A stretch of DNA of 64,000 bases from Coccinella septempunctata (taxonomy: Eukaryota; Arthropoda; Insecta; Coleoptera; Coccinellidae), in the NCBI RefSeq assembly GCF_907165205.1, contig NC_058191.1, positions 18,168,501 to 18,232,500 of the forward strand, read 5' to 3'. The translations under genes and the position numbers were made by a program. The notes beneath the pieces were generated by a model, which made no database searches, had not been told where the DNA came from, and saw only the letters and a program-made list of their open reading frames with translations. Of the stretch, positions 25,530-36,090 are shown piece after piece (positions within the stretch are counted from its first letter, which is position 1; each line of letters opens with the position of its first letter).

Positions 25530-26697
25530 AATAATAATAATAATAATTGGAAATTGAAGGACTTCGAAAATATTTCTTGAGCAAGGCAGCTTCGTCAGAA
25601 CTCCATCGAGTAGTTTGTGTTGCTGATACTTCCACACCGTTAAAGCTACACCAGGATCACTTGGAAACCGTCGAACACTCTGCAGAAAGTAAAATGCAGA
25701 AACTGATTGGCAAACCTCTGCATGGGAGGCACCAGAATGAGGTCAACCATGATTACGTCGACATATCTGCGTCGAACTACTGGTTGACTTCCGGAAGGTT
25801 GTTTCCTGAGACAGAGGGCTTCATGCTCGCCATCCAGGATCAGGTGATTCCAACAAGAAATTACATGAAATACATCGCCAAGGATGCCTCAGTGGCGGAC
25901 GATAGCTGTCGTTATGGCTGTGCGACACATGAAACTATCCAGCACATCACCGGGGGATGTCAGAAGTTCGCGGGCATGGAGTACAAAAATAGACATGATG
26001 CCGTTGCCAAGATTCTTCACCAAGAATTGGCACTGAAACACCAACTTCTGAGTTCGAAAAAGGTTCCTTATTACAATTACCATCCAGATGCTGTATTGGA
26101 AAATGAACATCACAAGCTCTACTGGGATCGCACGGTTCTCACAGACCGGAAAATAACCCACAATAGACCAGACCTCATATTGCTCAATAAGGATGAGGAC
26201 AGAGCACTATTCATCGATGTGGCGATTCCAAATAATAACAATCTTCTAGATAGGCACACTGAAAAAATTTCAAAGTACAGAGATCTCGAGGAACAAACCA
26301 GGAGACAGTGGAAGCTGAAAGATATCAAGACCATCCCTATTGTCATATCATCTACAGGCCTGATACCGAAGAAACTGCTAGAGAACTTGAGGAAGTTTCA
26401 GTTGGACGAAAATATCTATAAAGTCATGCAGAAGGCGGTACTGCTGGGAACGGCGAGAACTGTACGCAAGTACATGGGAAATTCAGAGGAACACCGTCTG
26501 CTCCGACAGGAAGTGCGGGTGGAGCAGGAATCCAACCTACAGCAGGGAGGCGAGGAGCGACCCGGACCCGACCACCACCACGAGCCCGAAAACCTGGAAA
26601 GGGCTCCAACAGAGCTTAATCCTTTTGATATCTGAGATATCTGGGATAAGTGAATTTTCCTCTGGAGAGGAGTGTGAAAGCCGCAAGGCTAAAGTCA
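25530..26697 (+). mobile_element. 5'-truncated R4/Dong-like LINE in a TAA repeat
   Basis: Begins directly after (ATA)n/(TAA)n at 25,529-25,546 and ends at AAAGTCATAATAATA near 26,697. The last 170 bp match, inverted, 58,938-59,095. The single open frame (next entry) is the C-terminal part of an R2/R4-type protein. Dong/R4-clade elements are known to insert into TAA repeats, which fits. Confidence 0.8.
25547..26635 (+). CDS. C-terminal half of R4/Dong-like retrotransposon protein (zinc knuckle and restriction-like endonuclease)
   Basis: An open frame of about 360 codons with no RT domain, so a 5' truncation of a protein normally over 1,000 residues. It begins with the linker after the RT (GLRKYFLSKAASSELHR). 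Then comes the conserved DQVIPTRNYMKYI block and a C-x3-C-x7-H-x4-C knuckle (CRYGCATHETIQHITGGC, about residues 122-139). Next is the restriction-like endonuclease core with HNRPDLILLNKDEDRALFID (about 204-223), giving the PD...D catalytic pattern. In the family this endonuclease nicks the target and primes reverse transcription. No stop codon interrupts the piece. The first codon read is not ATG-initiated in any meaningful way, because the fragment lacks the real start. Confidence 0.8.
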   Translation: MEIEGLRKYFLSKAASSELHRVVCVADTSTPLKLHQDHLETVEHSAESKMQKLIGKPLHGRHQNEVNHDYVDISASNYWLTSGRLFPETEGFMLAIQDQVIPTRNYMKYIAKDASVADDSCRYGCATHETIQHITGGCQKFAGMEYKNRHDAVAKILHQELALKHQLLSSKKVPYYNYHPDAVLENEHHKLYWDRTVLTDRKITHNRPDLILLNKDEDRALFIDVAIPNNNNLLDRHTEKISKYRDLEEQTRRQWKLKDIKTIPIVISSTGLIPKKLLENLRKFQLDENIYKVMQKAVLLGTARTVRKYMGNSEEHRLLRQEVRVEQESNLQQGGEERPGPDHHHEPENLERAPTELNPFDI

Positions 26698-26896
26698 TAA
26701 TAATACTATTGTCATAGAAGTTTACGAAACAAGCAGATCGGGGGATCCAAGATTTCGGGCCGATTCACCTTAAAAAAACATAATAAAATGAATTTCGTGA
26801 ATATCGAGGCTAAAAACCACTATTCTCCGCTATAAAAAATTAGTATCATTCCAATAATATACCGACTAAATTAATGATACGTTGCTATTACTATAA

Positions 26897-27022
26897 GGCC
26901 CGGTTGTTCAGTTCAGGATTAGGCCAAGATTTAAGATGATCCTAGATTAACCTGACAGAAATGAACTGAAATGTCAAAATCAATCTATGACAAACTTTAA
27001 TCCCGAACTGAACAACTGGGCC
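26897..27022. mobile_element. Hairpin MITE (GGCCC ends), right-arm copy A
   Basis: Same hairpin as 3,517-3,647, in the first unit of the right-arm tandem duplication. Ends GGCCCGGTTGTTCAG and CTGAACAACTGGGCC. Confidence 0.7.
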
Positions 27023-27345
27023 TACTCATGTAGAGTTTCGGATTTTGCGAGAATCTACTACTTTTTCTTCAAAATAACAACTGCGCTGAAGAAAATGTGT
27101 CTCTCGCTTAAATTCAAAAATTTCTGTGAATATGTTGAAATTTGAGTTATTATGCTATTGTCATAGAAGTATACGAAACTGTCAGGTCGGGGAATCCAAG
27201 ATTTCGGGCCGATTCACCTTAAAAAAACATAATAAAATGAATTTAGTGAATACCGAGGCTAAAAACCACTATTCTCCGCTATAAAAAATTAATATTATTC
27301 CAATAATATACCGACTTAATGAATGCTACGTTGCTATTACTATAA

Positions 27346-27470
27346 GGCCCGGTTGCTCAGTTCAGGATTAGGCCGAGATTTAAGATGATCCTAGATTAAC
27401 CTGACAGAACTGAACTGAAATGTCAAAATCAATCTAGGATACACTTTAATCCAAACTGAACAACTCGGCC
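27346..27470. mobile_element. Hairpin MITE (GGCCC ends), right-arm copy B
   Basis: Second tandem copy of the hairpin, with ends GGCCCGGTTGCTCAG and CTGAACAACTCGGCC. It shows that the duplication took in the whole MITE. Confidence 0.7.
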
Positions 27471-28530
27471 TATTTATGTAGAGTTTCGGATTTTGCGAGA
27501 ATCTACTACTCTTTCTTCAAAACAACAACTGCGCTGAAGGAAATGTGATTGACTGTTAGTGACACATAATATCAACCATCTAAATTCTGTAGTCTTTACA
27601 AAGTTTTTGAACTCTCATTATACTATGTAGCAGTCTGATACTGAAATCCGTCATTTGACAAAATGAGTTGTCAGTTTACATACTGACCAAAATTTTCGAA
27701 AGTTATTGATCTATTAATTAAATCGTTATATAATTGGTCCTAAATTGACAGTCGTATTGTGAACAACGATATGCAGCGGTTTATCTAAACACGAAATAAA
27801 TTCTGAAATGTTTCGGATCATAAGGCTAATTGAATAAGTATCTTGTTCGTATCATTTGATGAACTTCATTATTATAAATATTCTTCAATGAATGAAAATA
27901 TAATATCAACACCGTTTTGATTATTTATTCGTCATCCAATCATTACATAAATCGTTTCTCGAAAAGTTTCGAGTCTTGAGGCAAATAGAATATTGAATTA
28001 TTTACATCATTATTTGCCGAACTTCAAAGTTCTGAATAAATTAAAATCTAAACTTGACAATTTACGAGTTAATTTTCGCAAGAGTTTCAATGAAATCTGA
28101 AAATTTTCATTATTCTGGAGCATTCTGGACATCAATAATTCTCGAATCATTCATGAATTCAATTTTATCCAATATAACACGCAAAACGAAATGTTACTCG
28201 AACTCATCTTGAGCAATTCGTTCCTAAAAAGCTCGAATCAGGTAGAAAAGTTTGAACCCTTCGTATCAGCATTAACACGTGTTTTGCAGTAAGTAAACAG
28301 ATGCCGATTTCATTTTCAACGGGCAATGTAACCAGGGTCGGGGGGATGAACCAGAGTCTCTGGACGAACGTTTCTCACAACAAGAAGAATTTGAATTTTC
28401 ATAAGAGGGTGAGGGCATTTGTTTCAAAATTTTCAGAGTACAAAGAGTATACAGGGTGTTTCACGAGTAAACAGACAAATGAAAACCGTGAATAGAGGAC
28501 ATTGCGCTGAGTTCAAAATCGACCCATATA

Positions 28531-29084
28531 CAGGGTGTCCCAAAACTAGTGAATCAAACGTCACAATACGATAGAGTAAACCAAATATTATCGAATGACA
28601 CCAACATTAGTTCAACGAAAACGTACCGTTTCCAGAATAATCAGAATTTTATTAAAATACCTAAAGTTCCCGATTTTCGAACTATTTTTCTTAATAACAG
28701 GGCCAGTTTGTGAAGAAGGATATCGATTTTAAATCATATTGAACTAAGATTATTGTTTTATCTCCCCTAATTGAAATTATTTTAAGTAGTTAATCGATAA
28801 CCATAACCTAAGTCTCGACCTAAGTTGATGTTAATTGAAACAATTGTTTTTTCTACATGATTTTTAATACTCAGATCAAACAGGGGTGATAATATGGGAG
28901 AAAAACGCTATCCTTAATCACAAATTTGCCTTGTGATTGGAAAAATAGTTCGAAAATCGGCAACTTTAGGTTAGGTTTTCTCAGAAACCGTACATTTTCG
29001 CTCAACTAATGTTGGTGTCATTCGATAGTATTTGATCTACTCTATCGTGGTGTGACGTTTGTTTCAATAGTTTTGGGGCACCCT
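28531..29084. mobile_element. Foldback/MITE of the CAGGGTGT type, right-arm copy
   Basis: Mirror copy of 2,351-2,893. It begins CAGGGTGTCCCAAAACT at 28,531 after TA and ends GGGGCACCCTA near 29,083. Long inverted ends include the shared stretch with ACGTCACA. Non-coding. Confidence 0.7.
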
Positions 29085-30839
29085 ATATATAGGTTTCTTC
29101 AGTGTTTTTTGAAATTTCTCGAATTTCCGTTCGGCTATAACTCCTGAAATTCTCTATCAAGTCGACTGAAAATTTATATTTAGCCTTTAGTTGTTAATTT
29201 CATTGAAACAGACCATTTAAATTCGACAAAAATCAGGACCGGGCTCAGTGAGTCTTTACTTAACTTCAAACTCATAAAATCACCGTGTATGTAGTTTTTT
29301 GATCATAATTTAAACTTTTTTGTTATCTGTATTATTATTGTCTCAAAATGAATTGATTTTTGGGTTGCCCCACCTGTTGATTATGTTCTAGAAGTAATTG
29401 TTTTGGTCAGACGCCTCTAAGGAATAGAGCACTTCATGAAAAATAGAAATTCTTAATTGATTTTTTTTTCAAAGAAATGAAATGAATGTGTTCAACAATT
29501 ATACCATATTCGGTCTTCAAAATAGTCATCCACAATGATAAAATGTTTCAAAATTGATAATGCACAAATATGGATGAAAAAACTACGCTATCTTGAAACT
29601 AAATATTAAAACTTGATCTTCAGAATTAATCTATTTTTCTATGGACAACTAGTTGTGTGAATGAAAACAAAGAAAGAAATCGGGGGGTGTCAGATCTGGA
29701 GATCTAGCAGTCCAATGTTGGGGTCCTACCTTTCTAATGAAATGACCTGAAATACTGATAAATACTTTTGCTGGTGCATGAATATCATCAATGTTTCAAT
29801 AACAAATTGTAATAAGACCAGACCAATCCATAGATCCAATAATGAATATAACGGAATAAGTGAAGAATTCGAAAGTGCATTTATCATACTTATTCGAAGT
29901 GCCAATCATTACCTTCACTAAAAGACCAAATGAGGTGAATATCAATTCGGAAAATTACTTCAGGTCCACGTTGTCCATAAAAAGCGATTCATTCGGAAGA
30001 TATCAAGTTATAATTATCATTTTCATGATAGCGTAGTTTTTTATTGCTATTTTTGTTCATTATCAATAATAAAGTTTATTATCACTGTGAATGATTTATC
30101 TGAATAACCAGATATGCTAAAATATCAAAAACGAAAAAATTCAGTTGAACATTTCCAATTCCATTTTTAGATTTCCACATCTGATTGGCGATCATATTCA
30201 TACCATTAATTATTGTGAAGTAAAAGTCAATATGCAGCACTGTTTTTTCTAGAGGCATTTCACCACCAAACAATTATTCATTAAAAATTATTTACTGATG
30301 AAGCATACCAAAATTTCATTGATTTTGAGAAAATCTATGCAGATACCTGAAAAATTCAAAATTATGACGAAAAAAACTACAAACAGAGTGTTTTGCATGA
30401 GTTTAAGTTTGAATATAGCCTCAATGAGTCCGGTCCTGTGTTCGTCAACTTTTAATGTTCTGTTTTATTGAAACTTACAAGCTTAAGCGGATAATGAGTT
30501 TTTAGCCGAATACAACTAAATTATTTGGAGTTATAGCTGAACGAACTCAGCTCAATTCCCTCTATTCACGGTTTTCGTTTGTCCGTTTACTTGTGAAACA
30601 CCCTGTGTACTGAAAAATCGCCAAAGACTCCTCGAGCATTTAAGAAATGCCATTAAATCAAGTAGTTTCTTTTGATACGCTATGATGAAAAATGTCAATA
30701 TCCAGTTATTATTATTATTTATATAATAATATCTTGAAAACCAAGGCACTTTTACCAAACGTAAAATATATTTATCTGAACCGCCATAGAGTCCTCTACC
30801 CGCAGGATCCATATTATCCATTCATTACGCCACACCCTG

Positions 30840-31450
30840 TATAATTATTATCATTATATCAATGTATTGTAAATAAACAGACATGAATACGAGCCAGTTG
30901 TTTTGTGAGGTGAAGCTCCTCTTGCTTCAAACTTCTTTTAATTATTTTGACTACCATTCACGCAAGGTGATTTTTGTTGAAGAATTCAACATTCTTGTAA
31001 TTATCCGTTCATTTCTTCAAGAGATACCAATTCCCTACCACCTTTGATTATTCAACTCAATGCTTACACTGCATCAAATGCATTTCATCTTCGGGTTGAT
31101 TTTTTTGAATTCTACAACTGATGAACGTCTTCAACCTCCAGCCAAAGATTATAAACAACAGAAACTCTCCTCAAGCTACTGATCACTTGTATTTTCCATA
31201 TAAATAAATAGATTTGGAATGTCTTCAATCAGTTTGTATAAACGTCAATTATGTTCGTTACATATTTTCGACTTAAAATTTTCCGAAGTGATTTGACATT
31301 GTGATGAAATACGTAATTACTGAGAGTCTCACGTAGAACGGACTACGTAGCACTGATTTAAAACTCAAGAATGTTTTGACAAGCGTCTTAACCCAAAATT
31401 TTTGTACCATACAGAGTGAAAGGTATCCAATTATTATGGCCAATCCAGTG
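30840..31450 (+). repeat. Repeat R, copy 2
   Basis: Same repeat as 33,285-33,890. The similarity continues past 31,332 to about 31,450, beyond what the window shows of the left palindrome arm. This suggests that the palindrome continues to the left of base 1. Confidence 0.8.
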
Positions 31451-32149
31451 CTAAAATGAAAGTGAATGAAGTATAGAAGCTGAAAGTAAAACGTATATCT
31501 TTATTGATTCATTCGGGAAAAACATTTATATGGAGTTCCTAATGTCGTGAATATAATGCCCAAAAATTAGACTACTATTTCATACTAGAACAAATGCGGT
31601 AAAATTGTCTTTTGAATTAATCTTATATGTCACGAAAAATGTAATTTTCATGCATCATTCATTTTGGGACCTATATGGTATTAGACTCCCCTATCGGACG
31701 AAGTATCGTAGACATAAGCATATTTATTCAAAACTGTCCAAATTCATTTACACCGAGATCACGAACCTTATCAATCAATTATCAGCGTATGAAGTTTATT
31801 AATATTAGTATCGTTCTCGAACTATTTACAGGTTTCAATATGAGTGAATGAATCGGCTGTATTCTATATATGAGTAGAATTCGAGCTATCTTACTTTCTG
31901 TCCTCCTAAAATCTGGCAACGTTGCGGGAGGTGAGAACGCACTACTAATAAGAAATATATGCGGAGGTAGTAAGGTCTGATTCGTTTGAAGAAAAATTTT
32001 TCGATAAAAATCTTTTCCCCTCTTTAGGTACCCCTGTTATTTACCTTCCCCTCTACATATATAAACAAAAATTATTCCAATTATATAACTCCTTCACCCG
32101 GAGGTCAGGTCGCCCAATGAACTTAACGGAGGTAACAACGCACTACGGG

Positions 32150-32183
<34 letters not shown>
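31451..32183. promoter_or_regulatory. Upstream region of the Penelope-like element, GAGGTNACAACGCAC motifs and (TA)n
   Basis: No gene. GGAGGTGAGAACGCACTAC (31,927) and GGAGGTAACAACGCACTAC (32,128) precede a (TA)n run at 32,152-32,183. Related sequence lies beside the (TA)n of the palindrome arms (inverted at 6,624-6,637 and 6,705-6,719; direct at 6,726). A regulatory role is only a guess; the repetition itself is visible. Confidence 0.45.
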
Positions 32184-32185
<2 letters not shown>

Positions 32186-32311
32186 CATTATCCCAAATTA
32201 CCTTTCGGTGTATGGGTTATCTTTGCACTGCAATTTCACATTGAGAGAGGAGAGAATATGTGAAAAATATAATTGTTGATTCTTGTATCTTGTGATTTTA
32301 GTGGGACTGGC

Positions 32312-32372
32312 CTGAGGATGTTCGAACGTATTTGAGCGAAACTAGTAAACAAATAAATGAACTAGGGAGTTA
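32312..32372 (+). ncRNA. Hammerhead-like relic upstream of Penelope-like ORF
   Basis: Contains CTGAGGA (core CUGANGA), a possible helix II GTTC...GAGC with one G-U pair, then GAAAC, and a possible helix III CTAGT...ACTAG. The residue expected to be U16.1 is G, and no helix I pairing is convincing. It is probably an inactive remnant. Hammerheads in the leader of Penelope-like elements are established knowledge. Confidence 0.4.
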
Positions 32373-32387
32373 CAACCCCCTTTTCAT

Positions 32388-33130
32388 TTGATAAACTACT
32401 TCATACTTGAAAAAAATTTTATTGTATGTTTTAAAAATATGGCTGAAATAGCTAGAAAAATCCATTACTATCAGAGATTACAGTACAAGAGGATGCGATT
32501 ACACGAAGATCTATTTTTCAACCAAGAATGTTTAAGAAGATATATCATTTCAAAATACAACGAATTCCGGAAGAACAATAATTGAATTGTAGAGAGGTAT
32601 AGATTCTGGTGAGCGAAAAAGTTGATTAAGAAGGAGATAGAAATGATTCACACCAAGCTTGTCTCGTTGAATATCCAACTGAAGATAACAAATGATGAGG
32701 TGAGGTTGTTGAAGAAAGGATTAAATTTCAATCCGAGGATGGAGAGAACAAGATTAGAGGAGCTAGCCAGATTGGTGGCTGAGGTTGAAATGACAATATA
32801 AGGAAGAAATAAGAGATGAAATAAAACCATTGATTAAAAAAGGGGCCAATATGATAAAGAACAAGAGCAAGAGGGGGAACAGTGATCAAAGAATTTCAAG
32901 ATCTATTCAGAGAAAAATAAAAGAAAATGATATTATATGAACGAGAGCAGATAAAGAAAATAGTATTACTTCATTAAAAAGTTTAGATTTGGAATTTATC
33001 GCTAAAAATCAGACTTATATTTCAGCTGAATATTTTTTCACAATCAGAAAGATTGTGAATGAAGAGGATGACAAAGAATTTCCTTCTATAGCGAGACCCA
33101 AAAAAGTGGTGTCATTTGAGAATTTTATGT
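32388..33130 (+). pseudogene. Penelope-like element, N-terminal part of RT protein (decayed)
   Basis: Reads MAEIARKIHYYQRLQYKR at about 32,439 onward, a stop, then KLVSLNIQLKITNDEVRLLKKGLNFNPR and RLEELARLVAEVEMTI at 32,655-32,800. This is the L-x-KGLNF-x-P block seen near the start of Penelope-like proteins. After stops and frame changes IKENDII-x-TRADKENS follows at about 32,920-32,970, matching the family's nucleic-acid-binding and finger region. The last recognisable piece is RPKKVVSFENFMFE, ending at 33,138. The RT continues only at 33,930, after repeat R. In an intact element the product is a reverse transcriptase with a GIY-YIG endonuclease. This copy has several stops and is dead. Confidence 0.75.
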
Positions 33131-33284
33131 TTGAGTGAATTAATGCGAAAAGTTTACTACAGGATTTTCGATGAATGTCATCGTAGAATAAGTTCTCGAA
33201 AATTGATTTTTTTATTTTTCATTTGACTTGTCATATACACAGTAAATGTCTTAAGGTATCTACCAATAAATACTTAAATATTAT
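33131..33284. other. Junction between Penelope relic and repeat R
   Basis: Ends in AATAAATACTTAAATATTATTATTAT, like a retrotransposon tail next to R. The same junction is present inverted at 63,816-63,960. Confidence 0.5.
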
Positions 33285-33890
33285 TATTATATCAATGTAT
33301 TAAGATGAATAGCCACAAATACGCGCCAATTGTCCTGTTAATTGTTTATTCATGTGAAATTTCTGTTCAAAGGTGAAGTTCATCTTCACTTGAAACTTCC
33401 TTCGATTCCTTTTACTTTCATTGATGCAAGATGATTTTTGTTGAAGAATTCATCATTCTTGTAATTATCTGTTAATTCCTTCAGGAAATACCCATTCCCA
33501 ACCACTTCATCATATGCATTTCATCTCCGGGTTTATATTTTTGAAATCTGCGACTGATGTAACGTATTCAAACTTTAGCCAAAGAAGATAACAAACATTA
33601 CCTCTCCTCAAGCTAGTGCATATTATGATATTTTACTGATCTCTTGTATTTTCCATGCCAATAACTAGATTTGGTATGCCTTCAATCAGTTTATACTATA
33701 TAAACTTCAATTATGCTCGTCACATATTTTCCAACGAGATTCGACATGTGATAAAATACGTAATAACAGAAAATTTTACGTAGAAAGGGCAACATAGCGT
33801 TGATTTAAAACCCAAAAGTATTTTGACAAGCGTCATCATTATCCCACATTTTCGTACTATACAGAGTGAAATGTGTCATTTCCATGCCCA
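33285..33890 (+). repeat. Repeat R, copy 3 (inside the Penelope-like element)
   Basis: Lies between the N-terminal and RT parts of the Penelope-like element, so it, or a composite containing it, inserted there. Its inverted twin with the same flank is at 63,190-63,815. Confidence 0.75.
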
Positions 33891-33929
33891 ACCGAGTGCT
33901 AAAATAAAAATGAATGGAGTATATATCAT

Positions 33930-34612
33930 TTTGAGGGTGAATACATATTTGGGAATGACTCTTATGAAGCCCAGATAGTTTATAACTACACATATGTGGA
34001 TGACATCATAATGATGTGGAAGGATACTGATGATGAGACCACTGAATTCTTAGACTATTTGAATAGTCGTGTTCAGTCCATAAGATTCAAGTTGGAGAGT
34101 TTGGGCACCAGAGTGATTTTTTTTGGACTTGGAGGTGGAGATAAAGGATAGAAACATTTTTTTTTTTTGGAGTGTTTGGAAAGCCAACTCAAACTGGGAT
34201 TTCAATTTCAACAGGATCACAACATTGTCACACACATAGGTAAGACCAAGTGAGACTGCTGAATGTACCTATGGATGAAGAAAAGTTCAATAAGGAACTT
34301 AAGATTATAAAGCTGACAGCGAGAATGAATGGTTTCGATGAAGATATGGTTTAGGAGATTTTGAGAAATAAAATACAGAAGATGATTATACGGGACTATT
34401 TTATAACACAGAACAATCAAGAAGATATAAAAGGTTCATTCCGTTATCTTATGTTGGAGCTATTTTATCAAAAATAAAAAAGATCGTGGAGAGAACATCC
34501 TCCATAAAAATAACATTCAAACCAACAAACAATATTGGAAATAGGTATAATAATGAATAATAAGGACAAAGATGATAAACTGGATAAGTGTGGAGTGTAC
34601 AGGGTGGGCAAA
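33930..34612 (+). pseudogene. Penelope-like element, RT palm to start of GIY-YIG domain (decayed)
   Basis: The catalytic YVDD is at 33,993-34,004 (NYTYVDDIIMMWKD), followed by FLDYLNSRVQSIRFKLE, all typical of Penelope RT. After a frameshift come GKPTQTGISISTGSQ, then NVPMDEEKFNKELKIIK and MNGFDEDMV, then RFIPLSYVGAILSKIKKI and SIKITFKP. The reading ends in KDKDDKLDKCGVYRVG at 34,561-34,614, the entry to the GIY-YIG endonuclease. There it is cut off by a CAGGGTG-type repeat end. Several stops and frameshifts make it a pseudogene. The motif order is nevertheless complete enough to name the family. Confidence 0.8.
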
Positions 34613-34869
34613 TTTCGATGTTTTAGCACTACAGCTTTTAAACCAGAGGAGATAGACAAAAGCTGAAACTCCATTCCCGTTCTTTTTTCCTGAGAAACTA
34701 ACAAGAATAGCAGTCATTTTTGGCCACCTTCTTTTGTTTTCGAGTTCTAAGCGAAAATTGGAAAAATGGCGATTTCGAAATAAATTTATATCTCCGCTAA
34801 TACTGATGATAGATCTCTGAAATTAAAACATTATACAGGCACTTTTTTGAGTAGAATCCAGAATAGGAG
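34613..34869. other. Repeat-end fragment between Penelope relic and Jockey fragment
   Basis: Begins CAGGGTGGGCAAATTTCG, a CAGGGTG-type repeat end. No gene. A CTGATGA...GAAA string at 34,805-34,823 was considered as a ribozyme and rejected. Confidence 0.5.
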
Positions 34870-35330
34870 AAGTGCCAAGAAGAGAACTAATACAAACAAG
34901 AGAATACACCGATTGGACTAAATATAGCCATCTGATACAATCGGAGGTAACAGAAATATCAACAATCAACACATCGGAAGACCTTGAAAGTGCAGTTGAT
35001 AAACTAGAAAAGAATATACTAGATGCCTACAAAAAGAGCACAAAGAAAATAACGAGACCAGCACCGATACATCCACACGGTAATACACCCAGAGAAATCA
35101 AAGATCTCATCAGGGAAAATTGAAGACTAAGAAAAATTACAGGCTCGACAAAACAGATATAAATAAGAGAAATCTAAATCGACACAGCCAAGTTCTAAAA
35201 AATTCCCCGAAGGACATGAGAACAAATAGGTGGAACAAAAGAGGTCAAGAACTAAATGCTATCGATCATTCTGCATGGAAAATGCAAAAATACAAAATTT
35301 GTAGAAAATGTTATGCTCTACAACTTTTAA
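34870..35330 (+). pseudogene. Jockey-clade LINE fragment, EN-RT linker
   Basis: Reads PRRELIQTREYTDWTKYSHL and on through IHPHGNTPREIKDLIREN, ending near HSAWKMQKYK after a frame change at 35,121. It is nearly identical, in opposite orientation, to the linker at about 42,570-42,995 of the minus-strand Jockey copy. Only the segment between endonuclease and RT is present, with no catalytic motif. Confidence 0.85.
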
Positions 35331-35404
35331 AATGAATACAAAAAAGATTTGGAGCCCAGGGAAGGGCATAATTAAAAAAAACTGATTTTTGTGAACTTTA
35401 TGGC

Positions 35405-35512
35405 CAATAATAAGGATAAATTCAGATGCATACCACCCGACGATGTGATTACCGACAAGTGTTACGATCTGAATTGAACTAGCCAATTTGCCATCGTCAA
35501 GGCCCCAAATGG
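35405..35512. repeat. 108-bp inverted repeat, left arm
   Basis: Pairs with 35,665-35,772 with only a few mismatches. The spacer holds the hammerhead ribozyme. Confidence 0.9.
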
Positions 35513-35518
35513 AGTACG

Positions 35519-35603
35519 CTCCACCGAAGAAAAGCAGATGCTGACCATGGTTTCGGCCTCATTTGGCCTCATCAGAGCAACATAGCATTTTTCTACGGTG
35601 GAG
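35519..35603 (-). ncRNA. Type I hammerhead ribozyme
   Basis: On the minus strand the core reads CTGATGA (35,575-35,569), helix II GGCC-AAATGA-GGCC, GAAA (35,554-35,551). Helix III is very short (A-C-C with G-G-T around a 2-nt loop, 35,551-35,544), and the cleavage residue C is at 35,543. Helix I closes with TGCT/AGCA next to the core. After an asymmetric internal loop, 14 of 15 pairs follow (CTCCACCG-x-AGAAAA with its complement). All core residues needed for cleavage are present, and the short helix III is typical of hammerheads in retroelements and insect satellites. It should self-cleave after 35,543 if transcribed from the minus strand. Activity is inferred, not shown. Confidence 0.85.
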
Positions 35604-35664
35604 AACGTTTGGAATTGATGGAACTTTATTCAATATTGGCATGTTCCACTGGGTAATATGTATA

Positions 35665-35772
35665 CCATTTGGGGCCTTGACGATGGCAAATTGGCTAGTT
35701 CAATTCAGATCGTAACACTTGACGATATTCATATCGTCGGGTGGTATGCATCTGAATTTATCCTTATTATTG
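35665..35772. repeat. 108-bp inverted repeat, right arm
   Basis: Reverse complement of 35,405-35,512. The main difference is a few bases in the middle (around GATATGAATATCGTCAAG). Confidence 0.9.
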
Positions 35773-35884
35773 TATTCATTGCCTTCAAGCGTGATCATTC
35801 TTCTTTATGGCCAATTTTTATTGTTTCGGCTAGCTAAAACTGTCAGATTATAATTTTTCCGTTATTCTTGAATCATTAGCTTCA

Positions 35885-36090
35885 AAATAAGAAAAGCACC
35901 ACCTTTATTTCCTGCGACCCTGAAAACACGGGGCTCTATCTCTCGCCCAGAGGAACCCTTTTCTAGGGAACACTGTGGGGTTACTCACTCTCCTGAGTTC
36001 GCGACCCACTAAACCTAACCTGCTTTCCATTGGTCCCGGGCATTTGCCTATAAACCATTCATCCCTTGATCGGTTAATTTCCCAAAAACG
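35885..36090 (-). pseudogene. Jockey-clade LINE 3' untranslated fragment
   Basis: Reverse complement resembles 40,690-40,790 of the plus-strand Jockey element (GGCAAATGCCCGG, TTTAGTGGGTCGCGAACTC). It lies head to head with the full-length element that starts near 36,090. No coding potential. Confidence 0.65.

Larger units (their letters stand above)
25365..27545. repeat. Tandem duplication in right arm, first unit interrupted by a LINE
   Basis: A unit of about 450 bp starting TGTCTC...TTAAATTCAAAAATTTCTGT (25,365 and 27,100) and ending in GCGCTGAAG is present twice. Between its halves at 25,419-26,697 the first unit carries inserted DNA, including the R4/Dong-like fragment. The left arm has the unit once (about 3,440-3,900). 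Confidence 0.8.
23290..31332. repeat. Right arm of giant imperfect palindrome
   Basis: Reverse-complement partner of 1-7,275. It is longer because of an R4/Dong-like LINE fragment (25,530-26,697) and a tandem duplication of about 450 bp (25,365-27,545). It lacks the LINE insertion at 4,583-5,935; the uninterrupted version of that site lies near 24,550-24,580. Outside the LINE fragment I see no gene in the arm. Long stretches such as 27,546-28,530 and 29,085-30,839 hold only repeat sequence shared with the left arm. Confidence 0.9.

Noticed and set aside
34805..34823. CTGATGATAGATCTCTGAAA as a second hammerhead core
   Set aside because: Helix II would be three pairs with a 2-nt loop, the GAAA is followed by U rather than C, and no helix I or III can be drawn.
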